Source: Candidatus Leptofilum proximum (GTDB lineage: Bacteria > Chloroflexota > Anaerolineae > Promineifilales > Promineifilaceae). Taken from it: a stretch of 64,000 nucleotides of DNA. The stretch spans positions 5,022,001 to 5,086,000 of the forward strand of contig JADJXK010000002.1 of NCBI GenBank assembly GCA_016710325.1, read 5' to 3'. The notes below the pieces were generated by a model, which made no database searches, was not told the DNA's origin, and saw only the letters and a list, made by a program, of their open reading frames with translations. This document shows positions 25,411-35,326 of this stretch, in pieces; within the stretch, counting starts at the first letter, position 1, and every line of letters starts with the position of its first letter. The translations under genes and the position numbers were made by a program.

Positions 25411-28400
25411 ATGAGTATAAATTCGCTGGGGTCACCGCAACTAACTTCAGAGACAGTTCTCCTTACGGTAAACGGCCGTTACCTCATCCACGAGAAGATT
25501 GGCGAGGGGGGCATGGGGGTCGTTTACCGCGCCACCGACCGGCTGGCCGAGCATATTTTGGCCTTCAAGCAGGTCATCGTGCCCACCTGGCACTACCAGG
25601 TGGATGATGAAACCGAAGGGGAGATCGCCGAGACGCTTCGCCTGGCCCTGGCCCATGAATTTGAAACGCTGGCCTCGCTGCGCCATCCCAACATCATTTC
25701 CGTGCTGGACTATGGCTTTGATGAAGAGAGACGGCCGTTTTTCACCATGGATTACATGATGGGGGCAAAAACCATCCTGGAAGCGGGCGTTGGGCTGGAT
25801 GAAGCGGGTAAGGTTAACCTGGTCCAGCAAATGCTCCAGGCGCTGGCCTACCTGCACCGGCGCAGCATTCTGCATCGCGACCTCAAACCGGCCAACGTCC
25901 TGGTGACCAACCGCACCGTTCGTATTCTGGATTTTGGTCTGGCCACCACCCAAAAAAGCACCATGCAGGCGGCAGGCAGCATCCCGTACATTGCCCCGGA
26001 AGTATGGGAAGACCAGCCGCACACCGAAGCGGCTGACCTCTACGCCGTGGGCGTGATTGCCTTCGAACTTTTTGCCGGACGGCATCCCTTTGACGTCAAC
26101 AGCCGCGGATTTATTGACCAGGTGCTGGACGAGCCACCGGATCTATCTTTGCTGAAGGCGTCACGGGAGGTAACGGCCGTCATCAGCCACCTTATCGAAA
26201 AAACACAGGAAAAACGTTACCCGTCGGCCGAGGCGTGTATTGCCGCCTTTAGCCAGGCCATTGGCCAGCCCATTCCCGCCGAGAGCATCGCCATTCGCGA
26301 GAGCTACCTGCAGGCAGCCAGATTTGTAGGCCGCCGGGGCGAAAAAGCGCAGCTGCTCAGCGCCCTGGAGGAGGCCCAACAGCGCCGCGGCTCCGCCTGG
26401 CTGGTCAGCGGCGAAAGCGGCGTGGGTAAGTCGCGCCTGCTGGACGAGATTGCTACCCAGGCACTGGTGCAGGGAGCTCTGGTGCTGCGTGGCCAGGGGG
26501 TGGAGGATGTTGGTGGCTCACCCATGCAGCTGTGGCGTGAAGTGCTGCGCCGCCTGGTGCTGACTGTGCCGCTGGATGATCTGGCCATCAGCGTGCTGCA
26601 GGCGCTTATCCCCGACATTGAACGTTTGCTGGGGCGCACCGCGCCGCCCGCGCCGGAATTGGACAGCACGGCGGCGCGTCAACGTCTCATCAGCACCATC
26701 ACCAGCCTGTTCAGCAGCCAGTCGCAGTGTATTTTGCTCATTTTGGAAGATTTGCAGTGGGCTGAGGCTGGCTTGGAAATTTTGCAGCAGCTTACCCGCC
26801 TGGCGCCCCGGCTGCCGCTGCTTATCATCGGCAGCTATCGCAACGATGAGCAGTCTTCGCTGGCAGAGCAGCTGCCATTGATGCAGGAGCTGCCGCTGCC
26901 GCGGCTGACCTCTGTTGAGATGTCTGAACTTAGCACCAGCATGCTGGGGGAGGTGGGCGAAAACCCCGAGGTGCTGGCGCTGCTGCAGCGCGAGACCGAG
27001 GGCAACGCTTTTTTCCTGGTGGAGGTGGTGCGGGCCCTGGCAGAAGAAGCGGGCCGCTTAAGCGCCATCGGGCAGATGCGGCTGCCGCAGCAGCTGTTCC
27101 CCCAGGGGATTCAAACAATTGTGCAGCGCCGCCTGGCGCGAGTGCCGGGAGCGGCCGTTCCGCTGTTGGTGGGTACGGCCGTTGTCGGGCGGCAAATCGA
27201 CCTGAATTTACTGCCCCTGTTGGCCCAAAGCACGCAAACCCGTATGCCGGTGGAAACGTGGCTGGCAGTCTGTACGGATGCGGCCGTGTTGGAACTGTTT
27301 GGCGGCAGCTGGCGCTTCGCTCACGACAAGCTGCGTGCAGGTATCCTGGAAACCATTTCCGCTGATGAGCAGATAGTGTGGCATAAAGGTGTCGCCCAGC
27401 TCATCGTTCAGGCTTATCCCGACAATCCAGAGCAGGCCGCTGCCCTGGTATACCACTGGCGTGAAGCGGGCGACGAGGTTCAAGAGCGGCACTATGCCCG
27501 GGTGGCTGGCGAATATGCCCAACAGCAGTTCCTTAACGACGCTGCCCTGGAGTATTACAACCGGGCCCTGGCCCTCACGCCGCCCGACGAGCTGCAGGCT
27601 CAGTTTGAGCTGCACCTGGCACGTGAGCAAATTTTCCACCTTCAGGGCAGGCGCGAAGAACAGCAAGCGGCCCTCGCGGCCCTGGATAATCTCGCCCAGG
27701 AGCTGCTGGCCCAACACAAGCTGGATAGGCGTACGGACGTGGCGTTGCGCCTGGCCAACTACGCCGAGGCAACCGGCGATTATCCCACCTCCCTGGCAGC
27801 AGCCAGAGAGGCCCTGCGCGTGGCTTTGGAAAATGACGACCGGCAGGACGAAGCGGCCAGTTATCTGGTGGCGGGGCGCGCGCTGGTGCGGCAGGGCAAG
27901 TACGAAGAGGCCCAGCTTAGCCTCCAGAAAAGTTTGCAAGCTGCCCGCGCGCACAACTTTACCAATTTGGAAGCCGACAGCCTGCGCCAGTTAGGGGTAA
28001 CGGCCTATGATACGGGCCAACTGGAATTGGCGAACCAGTATTATGGCCAGTCGCTGCCTCTCTACGAAAAGTTGAAGGATAAACAAGGCGAAAGCGCCGT
28101 CTACAACAATTTGAGCGTGGTTGCATTTTCACAGGGAAATATTGAAGAGTCGCTTAAGTCACTGGAAAAAGCCCAAGAAATTGATGAGGCCATCGGTGAT
28201 CGTGAAGGACGCGCCCGTATTTTGACAAACCTTAGTTCGCTTTACATGGATCTAGGTGCCTATGGCATAGCTCGACATTATGCCCAGGAAGGGTGGGAGC
28301 TTTGCCGGGAAATCGATGTTCCTTTTGGCGAATGTTTGAACCTTATCAATTTGAGTCAAACAGCTCACTTTCTGGGGGATGATGAACAGGCGGAGCTGGC

Positions 28401-28887
28401 CAGCCAGGAAGCTCTGGCGCTGGCCGACAAGATTGGCAGCCAGTTTTTGCGCGGCCTCGCTTTAAAGGATCGCGGCTTTTTGCTGGTGAACCAACAGAAG
28501 CTGGCAGAGGCCGAAGCGGTTTACGAGGCCTCGCTGGTCTGCCTGGCACATACCGAGCAGGTGTTAGAGTCTCAGGCCGGGCTGGGCTGGCTGGCGCTTG
28601 CACGGGGGGATAAGACGGCCGTTCGCTCCCACATCACACCCATTGTCGCCCATCTGCAAGACGGCCAGACGCTCGACGGGACTTCCCGTCCGTTCTACAT
28701 CTTGCTGCTAACCTATAAAGTGTTGTCCTGGCTGGGCGATGCGTATGCCCAGACGGTGCTGGATATGGCTTACGGCCGTTTAACCGCCTGGGCCAATCAA
28801 ATTACCGACCCTCAGCGCCGCGACTCCTTTCTGGATGGTGTGGCGGTAAATCAGGAAATTGCCGCTCTGTTCGAATCCCAGAATTAA
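25411..28887 (+). CDS. Ser/Thr protein kinase - AAA (STAND) - TPR protein
   Basis: A 1158-residue cytoplasmic signalling protein. An N-terminal Hanks-type kinase (about 22-280) has the glycine loop GEGGMGVVYRA, a Lys in LAFKQV, catalytic HRDLKPANVL (about 155), DFGLA (about 174) and an APE-like APEVWED, so it looks active. It is followed by an AAA-16-type ATPase with Walker A GESGVGKSRLLDE (about 333) and Walker B ILEDLQWAE. From about 700 to the end there are TPR-like helical repeats, including QYYGQSLPLYEKLKDKQG and NLSVVAFSQGN. The ATPase-TPR half resembles the EAD/cyclase proteins at 1634 and 49764, but with a kinase in place of the EAD/cyclase head. No transmembrane segment. Kinase targets are unknown. 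Confidence 0.88.
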   Translation: MSINSLGSPQLTSETVLLTVNGRYLIHEKIGEGGMGVVYRATDRLAEHILAFKQVIVPTWHYQVDDETEGEIAETLRLALAHEFETLASLRHPNIISVLDYGFDEERRPFFTMDYMMGAKTILEAGVGLDEAGKVNLVQQMLQALAYLHRRSILHRDLKPANVLVTNRTVRILDFGLATTQKSTMQAAGSIPYIAPEVWEDQPHTEAADLYAVGVIAFELFAGRHPFDVNSRGFIDQVLDEPPDLSLLKASREVTAVISHLIEKTQEKRYPSAEACIAAFSQAIGQPIPAESIAIRESYLQAARFVGRRGEKAQLLSALEEAQQRRGSAWLVSGESGVGKSRLLDEIATQALVQGALVLRGQGVEDVGGSPMQLWREVLRRLVLTVPLDDLAISVLQALIPDIERLLGRTAPPAPELDSTAARQRLISTITSLFSSQSQCILLILEDLQWAEAGLEILQQLTRLAPRLPLLIIGSYRNDEQSSLAEQLPLMQELPLPRLTSVEMSELSTSMLGEVGENPEVLALLQRETEGNAFFLVEVVRALAEEAGRLSAIGQMRLPQQLFPQGIQTIVQRRLARVPGAAVPLLVGTAVVGRQIDLNLLPLLAQSTQTRMPVETWLAVCTDAAVLELFGGSWRFAHDKLRAGILETISADEQIVWHKGVAQLIVQAYPDNPEQAAALVYHWREAGDEVQERHYARVAGEYAQQQFLNDAALEYYNRALALTPPDELQAQFELHLAREQIFHLQGRREEQQAALAALDNLAQELLAQHKLDRRTDVALRLANYAEATGDYPTSLAAAREALRVALENDDRQDEAASYLVAGRALVRQGKYEEAQLSLQKSLQAARAHNFTNLEADSLRQLGVTAYDTGQLELANQYYGQSLPLYEKLKDKQGESAVYNNLSVVAFSQGNIEESLKSLEKAQEIDEAIGDREGRARILTNLSSLYMDLGAYGIARHYAQEGWELCREIDVPFGECLNLINLSQTAHFLGDDEQAELASQEALALADKIGSQFLRGLALKDRGFLLVNQQKLAEAEAVYEASLVCLAHTEQVLESQAGLGWLALARGDKTAVRSHITPIVAHLQDGQTLDGTSRPFYILLLTYKVLSWLGDAYAQTVLDMAYGRLTAWANQITDPQRRDSFLDGVAVNQEIAALFESQN

Positions 28888-28915
28888 CACCCGGATTTCT
28901 TTCTCTTGGAAAACA

Positions 28916-28950
28916 AAAAGACCCGACTTCGGCTAAAGTCGGGTCTTTTT
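28916..28950. terminator. Bidirectional rho-independent terminator
   Basis: Stem AAAAAGACCCGACTT / AAGTCGGGTCTTTTT with a 5-6-base loop between the convergent kinase and S8 protease genes. A-tract and T-tract on both sides make it usable in both directions. Confidence 0.92.
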
Positions 28951-28968
28951 GCGGAAAGTCCAATCTTT

Positions 28969-31900
28969 TTACGGCTGCTGTGTCAGGAAGCCAATCTGAA
29001 AATCACTAGCCGTTTGGTTTTCTTCTACATACTGGGCAGTATTCCAATAATAATCAGAATTTTCAAAGTAGCTGCCGGCCCAGAAGTTACCGCCAGCCCA
29101 GAAGTTGCCGCCGGCCCAAAAGTTGCCACCGGCCCAGAAGTTGCCGCCAGCCCAGAAGTTGCCACCGGCCCAGAAATTGCCGCCAGCCCAGAAGTTGCCA
29201 CCATCCCAGAAGAAGTCTTGCCCTTGCGGCAGCGGGTTGCGGTTGGCATCTACCAGGGTGTAGCCACCACGTGTTTCGTCGTAGATCACGGGGCCGACGT
29301 ATGCTTCTCCGGGGATCATTCCGGCGTTGGCTTCGCCTGTATAGCTGCCCAGCACGGCATCAGGTGCCCAGATGCGCCCGGCGCCCTGCTGGAAGATGCT
29401 GGCTGCCAGCGTGCCATTGGTGTTGATGGAGGGCCGGGACGAGATCATAAGCCGGTATTTCACCTGGTTGGGGGTGAGAGTGGGATTTTGTTGCAGCATC
29501 AGGGCGACGACGCCGGAGGTAACGGCCGTTGCCGCCGAAGTGCCCGAACCCAGATACCAACCACCTGCACGCCGCAGCTGGGGATACGCCTTGGCATAGT
29601 CACTGTTTTCATCTACGTACATCAACAGATGAGCGCCGGGAGCCAACACATCCGGTTTGACAAAACCTGCTTCAGACGGACCCGAGGCGCTGAACGGCGG
29701 CACGTAGTCATCGTTGAAGTACAGCGGGGAATAGTTGTCGGTGAAGGCGCCTACGGTAATAACAAAAGGATCGTTACCTGGTGTGGTGACGGAGCCTGCC
29801 TTCGGGCCAGTGTTGCCCGCGGCGGCAACCACTACAATGCCCGCTTTCCACAACTGCTCCACTGCCTGGTTAATGGGGTTGTTCCAGTAAGCGTCTGTTA
29901 CCGGACCAGACAAAGACATGTTCACCACGCGAATGTTGTAGTTGTTCTTGTTGTTTAGAATCCAATTCAGCCCGGCGATCACGTTAGAAGTGCTGCCTTT
30001 TCCTGCACGGTCCAGCACCTGGACGCTGATAAGTTCAGCGCCTGGCGCTACGGAGATAGGATTACCCAGGCGATCGGTGGCGCCACCGGCTATCAGCCCA
30101 GCCATAAAAGTGCCGTGGCCGTTGCCATCGCCATATGAGTTCCAGTCAATATTAAAACCTTCCCTGGCGTACTTGCGCAGCGCGCTGGAGTTTACGCCAG
30201 AGTCCAACACGGCCACGGTGACGCCCGATCCGTTGAATCCCAACTTGTGTAGCTGATCCACACCGGTAACCTGCAAGTAATCATTGAGCTGGATATCATT
30301 TGTGGAGGCGGTAAGCGAGAGATTATCAACATACAGACTACAGCTTACGCAATTAGCTGCCCGGGCGATGGCGTTTATATAGGCAGTGCCTTCTGGCGCA
30401 ATGCTGGAAATCTGGAATGGTATCCAGGTGTTATTTGCGTAAATTTCGTGTGAGACGGAGGACAGATAGTTGTTGTTGGCATCCAGGTAATCCAGCGAGA
30501 CCGTGATCCAGGGACTATCATAGCTGGCAAGGGTTCGGGTTGACTTTATCCAGCCGGAATAGGTATAGGCCTGGCTGGGTCTGGCCATGATTTGCTGCCA
30601 GATCCTGTTTTCACTCCAGCTGGTGTCAATTTTCAGGCTGGTGTTGTCGACGGGTGAATCGGTCACGATGTTGGTGGCGTTGTTGGTCCACCATGTGGTC
30701 CAATTGGATTCACCGCTGTTGAAATCGCCATTGTCCAGCATGTTGATTGAAGTGGTAGCGGCCGTTCCAATGTTCAGATACAGGTCATCGCTATACATCT
30801 TCACCAGGCCATCTTTGCCCATCCAAATAACAAGGTACTTCGCTTGCGCTGGCGCGACGAAGCTTATTTCAAAGGGGGCATATTCGGCGCTGTATCGCAG
30901 GCTGGTGCTGACGCCCGTTATCTCGTTCCAATTTGCATCATGAAAGCCCACCCAGACAGAGCCCCAGTAATAGGACTGTTGACTGCCCGCCATCTTGTAC
31001 CAACCGGTGAGGGTGTAGGATTGGCCCGGTTGAATGGTGGTCCATTGATCTATGCCGGTACTGCCCCAACCAAACTCCATGGCGCGGCTGCCGGTTCGGA
31101 TATAGCTGCTGGATGTTGTATAGCGCATGACACCACTGGTGTTCCAGTTGAGCATGCCGCTTTCAAACCCGCCATTTTTCAGCAAGCTGGTGCTGCTGGC
31201 AACGGCGGCACTAACCTTGACGACAAATGATGCGTTGTCAATAAGTAGAGAACCATTTGTTCCGTTGGTGCTTACACGAGCTGTGGCGTAGGTGGCCTGG
31301 GCGGGTACCAGGTATTCAACGCTCATCTGAGCGTAGTTTTGGCTGTTAATTTCCACGCGGCGATTGGCCAGAAGATAACCGTAGGCATTGTAAAATTCCA
31401 AAGCCACTTTGGACTGGCCGGGATTTGCCACCTTCCTGGCCCAGATTGAAAAGGTAACGGTATCGCCAGGTATAACGTTGATATGCTGGAAGGCCTCACC
31501 CTTGATCTCCAGGGCATTTGAACCGCTGTAGGCATCTCCAGAAATAGCGGATTCACCGGAGATATTCCACCCGGCAAAACCGGATTCAAATCCGGGATTC
31601 TCCAGCTTATTCAGGGGGTTGCCGGTGTCGCTGGTTTGTACCTCGGCGTCCAGGCTGATGTGGGCTACGGCCGTAGACCGGGCCAGCTGCACAATTGCCT
31701 CGCCGCTCAGTTCGGTGGCAAAGGCGTTGATGATGGCCAGATCCTGGCTGACGCTGCCTCCCAGCGCGGACAGCTGTTGTTCGGCTTCATCGGTATCGGC
31801 CTCTTTTTGCACGATGATGGGTATGACTTGATCTGGTTGTTCCGCAATCATCGTTTGCAAGGCTGTGTCTAGTTTTTGCCAGGCCACTTCAACCGTGCGT

Positions 31901-32013
31901 GAATGAGCAACGGCCGTTCCCCCCACATTGGTGATGATGAACGCCGTAAGCAGCATGAAGATGGTGATGAAAGCGAAACGGGTACGATTTGAACGTATGG
32001 CTCCCCGGTTCAT
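28969..32013 (-). CDS. Secreted subtilisin-like (S8) serine protease with GGNFWA repeats
   Basis: A 1014-residue exported protease. A basic start followed by a hydrophobic stretch (FITIFMLLTAFIITNVGG) is a signal peptide or anchor. A prodomain-like part (about 45-125) is followed by two or three carbohydrate-binding-like beta-sandwich modules (NPGFESGFAGWNISG, NGGFESGMLNWNTSG, NGDFNSGESNWTTWW) of about 150 residues each. The S8 catalytic domain then shows Asp in VAVLDSGVNSS (about 603), His in GNGHGTFMAGLIAGG (about 633) and Ser in GSGTSAATAVTSG (about 824). Near the C-terminus seven tandem GGNFWA hexapeptides precede a short tail. Module order, with binding modules before the protease, is unusual. 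It shares a terminator with the convergent kinase gene. Confidence 0.9.
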   Translation of the reverse strand: MNRGAIRSNRTRFAFITIFMLLTAFIITNVGGTAVAHSRTVEVAWQKLDTALQTMIAEQPDQVIPIIVQKEADTDEAEQQLSALGGSVSQDLAIINAFATELSGEAIVQLARSTAVAHISLDAEVQTSDTGNPLNKLENPGFESGFAGWNISGESAISGDAYSGSNALEIKGEAFQHINVIPGDTVTFSIWARKVANPGQSKVALEFYNAYGYLLANRRVEINSQNYAQMSVEYLVPAQATYATARVSTNGTNGSLLIDNASFVVKVSAAVASSTSLLKNGGFESGMLNWNTSGVMRYTTSSSYIRTGSRAMEFGWGSTGIDQWTTIQPGQSYTLTGWYKMAGSQQSYYWGSVWVGFHDANWNEITGVSTSLRYSAEYAPFEISFVAPAQAKYLVIWMGKDGLVKMYSDDLYLNIGTAATTSINMLDNGDFNSGESNWTTWWTNNATNIVTDSPVDNTSLKIDTSWSENRIWQQIMARPSQAYTYSGWIKSTRTLASYDSPWITVSLDYLDANNNYLSSVSHEIYANNTWIPFQISSIAPEGTAYINAIARAANCVSCSLYVDNLSLTASTNDIQLNDYLQVTGVDQLHKLGFNGSGVTVAVLDSGVNSSALRKYAREGFNIDWNSYGDGNGHGTFMAGLIAGGATDRLGNPISVAPGAELISVQVLDRAGKGSTSNVIAGLNWILNNKNNYNIRVVNMSLSGPVTDAYWNNPINQAVEQLWKAGIVVVAAAGNTGPKAGSVTTPGNDPFVITVGAFTDNYSPLYFNDDYVPPFSASGPSEAGFVKPDVLAPGAHLLMYVDENSDYAKAYPQLRRAGGWYLGSGTSAATAVTSGVVALMLQQNPTLTPNQVKYRLMISSRPSINTNGTLAASIFQQGAGRIWAPDAVLGSYTGEANAGMIPGEAYVGPVIYDETRGGYTLVDANRNPLPQGQDFFWDGGNFWAGGNFWAGGNFWAGGNFWAGGNFWAGGNFWAGGNFWAGSYFENSDYYWNTAQYVEENQTASDFQIGFLTQQP
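29074..29199 (-). repeat. Seven tandem 18-bp repeats encoding GGNFWA
   Basis: Seven 18-base units (GCCGGCCCAGAAGTTGCC type on the plus strand) alternate CCG/CCA and GGC/AGC variants but keep the protein unit G-G-N-F-W-A exact. Only synonymous differences are seen, which suggests selection on the peptide. Confidence 0.95.
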
Positions 32014-32266
32014 GGTGGCTCTCCTAAATTGTTGTTTGGCTACTTCCCCGATCTAAAGGCAAAATGCCTGAAATAAACAGACCTATGCCCGGTAGGGTTA
32101 ACTTAATCAGATTGCCTTACAAAAACTGTTACACAACATGAAAAAAGAGCGCGAGTAGGCCAAAGGTACTATCCGTTATTGGGAAGTTTGTTGGGAGCCG
32201 GGTGGTGGCAAAAAAGGATTGGTACGTGGAGCACGGCCGTTAAAAGCCAGCCGCTTTAGGCAGCCG

Positions 32267-33568
32267 TCAGTTGGTTTCCAGAACGGGGACCAGGCAGGGT
32301 AGCGTCACGGCGCAAACCGTACCGGGCAGCTGTACTTCATCATAGCCGCTGCTCTCCAGGCGGATACGGCCGTTATGCGCCTCTACAATGCCACGGGCAA
32401 TGGGCAGGCCCAGGCCAAACCCACCGCCCCGGAAGGCGCTTTTGCTGGTGGAATGGGTGTTGAGCGACCCCAGAACGTGGAACATGTCAAACACCCGCTG
32501 CTGCTCATCTAGCGGCACGCCGATGCCCGTATCTTTTACCAGGATTTCGACATGGGTGTGGTCTGGGCAGTGGCCACAAATGTGGATAGCACCGCCGTCC
32601 GGCGTGTACTTCACCGCATTGCCGATGATGTTTTGGAACACAATTTTCAGCTTGTGCGGGTCGGCATTGATTTTGGGCAGGGAGTGCAATTCGGCCACAT
32701 CGATGGTGAGGTTGCGCTCAGCACAGACTGAGCCCAGGTTGTCTACGACCGGCGCAATGACATCTTGCAGCCGAACCTCGCGCAGGGCCAGCTCCAACTG
32801 CCCCGAGGCGATGCGAAAAAACTGCACGATCTCGTCGATGACGTGGCGCATGCGGTTGGTGGCTTTGTCCAGGTTAGCTGCCGTGCGGCTGAGCATGGGG
32901 TCGTTGGCTATGCCAGCTTTTTCGATGATCATGTTCATGAGCTGGGCGTTGGTAGAAACGGCCGTTAGCGGCGTCTTCAGTTCATGGGATACCAGGAGGA
33001 TAAAGTTGTTCTTCAGCTCATCCAGCTCGGTTAGATGATCGTTGGCGATCTTCAGGTTTTCAATCAGTTCGGCGTTTTCGATGGCGATGGCTGCCTGGTT
33101 GGCAAAAAGTTGTAGGGGAGCCAGATCGGTTTGCCGGAAACGGCCGCGAATCGACCGATTCTCTACGTAAATGGCGCCAATGATTTGGTTACGCGTCATG
33201 AGCGGCACGCACATAATGGAGCGCAGCCGCAGGGCCATCACGCTGTTAGCATGGCCAAACTTCGGGTCCTGCATGGCATCGCTTAGCACCACGGACTCGC
33301 CCGTTTGCACCACCTGCTCTAAGATCGAATAGCTAATCTCATCGCTGGTGCCAGGGAGATCGTTGCCTTCGTTATTGCGCCGGACTTTGAAATCGAGCGA
33401 TCCATCTTTACGTTTTAGAGTGATGAAACCCCGTTCGGCGCCCACCATCAGCAGCACCTGGTCAATGGCGTAAGACAGCAAAGGAGCCAGCGAGTGAGAC
33501 TCAGCCATACGCCGACTGACACGAAGCACAAAATCCAGTAATTCAATCCCTTCCAATCGATTGGCCAT
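32267..33568 (-). CDS. GAF-domain sensor histidine kinase
   Basis: A 433-residue soluble histidine kinase without membrane segments. A GAF sensor domain occupies about 20-175 (ERGFITLKRKDG, LRSIMCVPLMTRNQIIGAIYVE). A coiled linker leads to the HisKA domain with LLVSHELKTPLTAVSTN (phospho-His, about 205) and the HATPase domain with N box NIIGNAVKYTPDGG, G1 DTGIGVP and G2 GGFGLGLPIARGIVEAHNG. No response regulator gene is adjacent, so it is an orphan. What the GAF domain binds is not evident. Confidence 0.93.
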   Translation of the reverse strand: MANRLEGIELLDFVLRVSRRMAESHSLAPLLSYAIDQVLLMVGAERGFITLKRKDGSLDFKVRRNNEGNDLPGTSDEISYSILEQVVQTGESVVLSDAMQDPKFGHANSVMALRLRSIMCVPLMTRNQIIGAIYVENRSIRGRFRQTDLAPLQLFANQAAIAIENAELIENLKIANDHLTELDELKNNFILLVSHELKTPLTAVSTNAQLMNMIIEKAGIANDPMLSRTAANLDKATNRMRHVIDEIVQFFRIASGQLELALREVRLQDVIAPVVDNLGSVCAERNLTIDVAELHSLPKINADPHKLKIVFQNIIGNAVKYTPDGGAIHICGHCPDHTHVEILVKDTGIGVPLDEQQRVFDMFHVLGSLNTHSTSKSAFRGGGFGLGLPIARGIVEAHNGRIRLESSGYDEVQLPGTVCAVTLPCLVPVLETN

Positions 33569-33656
33569 ACCTTAAATAGTAAGAGCGACTCTAATCCGGC
33601 AAAATGGGAAAATAGGGGTAAAGACAGCCAGTTTGCGCATTTTTCACAGCGGGTTA

Positions 33657-34673
33657 CTAAAACAGCTCAGGATTAGCCACTACCCAGGCGTACAGATCGC
33701 GGATGCCTTGCCGGGGTGAGATGGTGGGCTGCCAGCCAAGTTTGTCGACGATTTTGCGAATGTCGGCGATGAAGACACGTTGATCACCGGGCCGCCAATC
33801 CGCACGGGTTACCGGCGCCTCATGCCCGGCCAGCTCGGCCAGCAGTGGACCAAACTCAGTCCAGATGGAGAGGGTATTTTGGGGGCCGCCGCCCACGTTG
33901 AACACCTCACCACGCAGCGAATCGATTTGAGCAATGCCCAGATCGTAGGCTCGCACCAAATCCTGAACGTGCAGCAGATCGCGCACCTGCTTGCCGTCGC
34001 CGTAAATGGTGATGGGCCGATTCAGGATGGTGGCGATGACAAAGTGGGCCACCCAGCCCTGGTCTTCGATGCCAAACTGGCGACGGCCGTAAATGCAAGA
34101 CTGCCGAAACACCAGCGTCTTCAGGCCATAAATCCGCGCGTAGTCGAGCATGTATTGGTCGCCCGTGCCTTTGGAGCAGCCGTAAGGGGAGTGGAAATCC
34201 AGCGGGTAGGTTTCGGGGATGCCGTGGTTGTAGTGGGCATAGGTGTAACGGCCGTTATCCAACACCACCTTGGCCCCTTCCATACCCCCGTACACTTTAT
34301 TGGTAGAGGCATATAAAACGGCCGCTTCCGGGCAGATATGCCGCACCGCCTCCAACACGTTAAACGTGCCCAGGGCATTAATCTCAAAATCCTCACGCGG
34401 ATTTTGCACCGAGGTGGTCACCGCCACCTGGCTGGCCAGATGCAGCACTGCGTCTGCGCCGGTAATGGCCGCAGCCAGTTCGTCATAGTGGCGAATGTCG
34501 CCCTGAACAAAGTGGAGCCGCTTGCCGTGTCGTTCCCGCAGCCAGGCCAGGTTGGCCGGGCCGCCCCTGCGCGAGAGATTATCGAAAATCACAACTTCGT
34601 GACCCTGCTGTAAAAAATAATCGGCGCTGTTACAGCCAATAAAGCCCGCGCCGCCAGTGATGAATAGTTTCAT
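33657..34673 (-). CDS. NAD-dependent epimerase/dehydratase (CDP-paratose 2-epimerase-like)
   Basis: A 338-residue extended short-chain dehydrogenase acting on a nucleotide sugar. It has TGGAGFIGCNSADYFL for NAD binding, HLASQVAVTTSVQNP, the Ser/Thr-Tyr-Lys site YASTNKVYG and YGCSKGTGDQY, and GDGKQVRDLLHVQD plus FNVGGG typical of the CDP-tyvelose/paratose epimerase branch. It may supply a surface glycan precursor. It lies 90 bp downstream of the rimI end on the same strand, with a part copy of the GCGTCGCACCT repeat between. Confidence 0.88.
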   Translation of the reverse strand: MKLFITGGAGFIGCNSADYFLQQGHEVVIFDNLSRRGGPANLAWLRERHGKRLHFVQGDIRHYDELAAAITGADAVLHLASQVAVTTSVQNPREDFEINALGTFNVLEAVRHICPEAAVLYASTNKVYGGMEGAKVVLDNGRYTYAHYNHGIPETYPLDFHSPYGCSKGTGDQYMLDYARIYGLKTLVFRQSCIYGRRQFGIEDQGWVAHFVIATILNRPITIYGDGKQVRDLLHVQDLVRAYDLGIAQIDSLRGEVFNVGGGPQNTLSIWTEFGPLLAELAGHEAPVTRADWRPGDQRVFIADIRKIVDKLGWQPTISPRQGIRDLYAWVVANPELF

Positions 34674-34762
34674 GCCTGATTCCTGAAGATCCTAAATTCA
34701 AAAAGTAAACGCCTTTAGAGAATGTGCGTCGCACCTGTAAAGTTTATACAAAGTTTGCCTGT

Positions 34763-35314
34763 TTATGCCTCACTGCGCAGCCGCTGAAAAAGCGCCGCCT
34801 GCTGGTTTTCTAAAAATTGGAAGTAGCGCGCATTGAGCGAGGGCATAGTCATCAGCAGCGCATCTTCGCCGGTGTCGCGGTAGTAACGCAGGCGGGTGCC
34901 CACTTCCTCAAACTGATATTTGCGGTAAAGTCGCTGGGCCACCGTGTTGCTGCGCCGTACTTCCAGCGTCACCATGGTGGCCGGATGCTCGTAGCTCTCA
35001 AATAAAAGGGCGAGCAGCAGCAGTTCACCCAGGCCGCGACCGCGCCACTGCGGGTGGGTGGCAATGGTGCTCACATGAATTTCGTCGGCAATGAGCCAGA
35101 AGCCGGTAAAGCCGATGATGGGGTTGAGACGGCCGTTATCACCCCCCATCCGCCCCAACACCAGGTAATGGGCAATGTTGTTCTGCTCCAATTCGTGCTC
35201 AAACATCCCGGCACGCGCCGGGGTAGGGAAGGAGAGCCGGTCGATTTCGCGGACTTCGGGCAGGTCATGCCGCGCCATAGGGCGCAGCCAGTACGGGTCA
35301 GGCGGCGTAAACAT
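34763..35314 (-). CDS. rimI: GNAT acetyltransferase, RimI-like
   Basis: A 183-residue GNAT-fold N-acetyltransferase. It shows YWLRPMARHDLPEVREID at the start, the acetyl-CoA loop HPQWRGRGLGELLL, and LEVRRSNTVAQRLYRKYQF typical of RimI, which acetylates the N-terminus of ribosomal protein S18. It follows tsaB by 12 bp in a tsaE-tsaB-rimI cluster, the arrangement usual for RimI. Target specificity is inferred from family and context. Confidence 0.88.
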   Translation of the reverse strand: MFTPPDPYWLRPMARHDLPEVREIDRLSFPTPARAGMFEHELEQNNIAHYLVLGRMGGDNGRLNPIIGFTGFWLIADEIHVSTIATHPQWRGRGLGELLLLALLFESYEHPATMVTLEVRRSNTVAQRLYRKYQFEEVGTRLRYYRDTGEDALLMTMPSLNARYFQFLENQQAALFQRLRSEA

Positions 35315-35326
35315 GGGGAGAAAAAA

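Noticed and set aside
29074..29199. Possible CRISPR-like array of short repeats
   Set aside because: The 18-bp units are contiguous without spacers and encode GGNFWA in frame.
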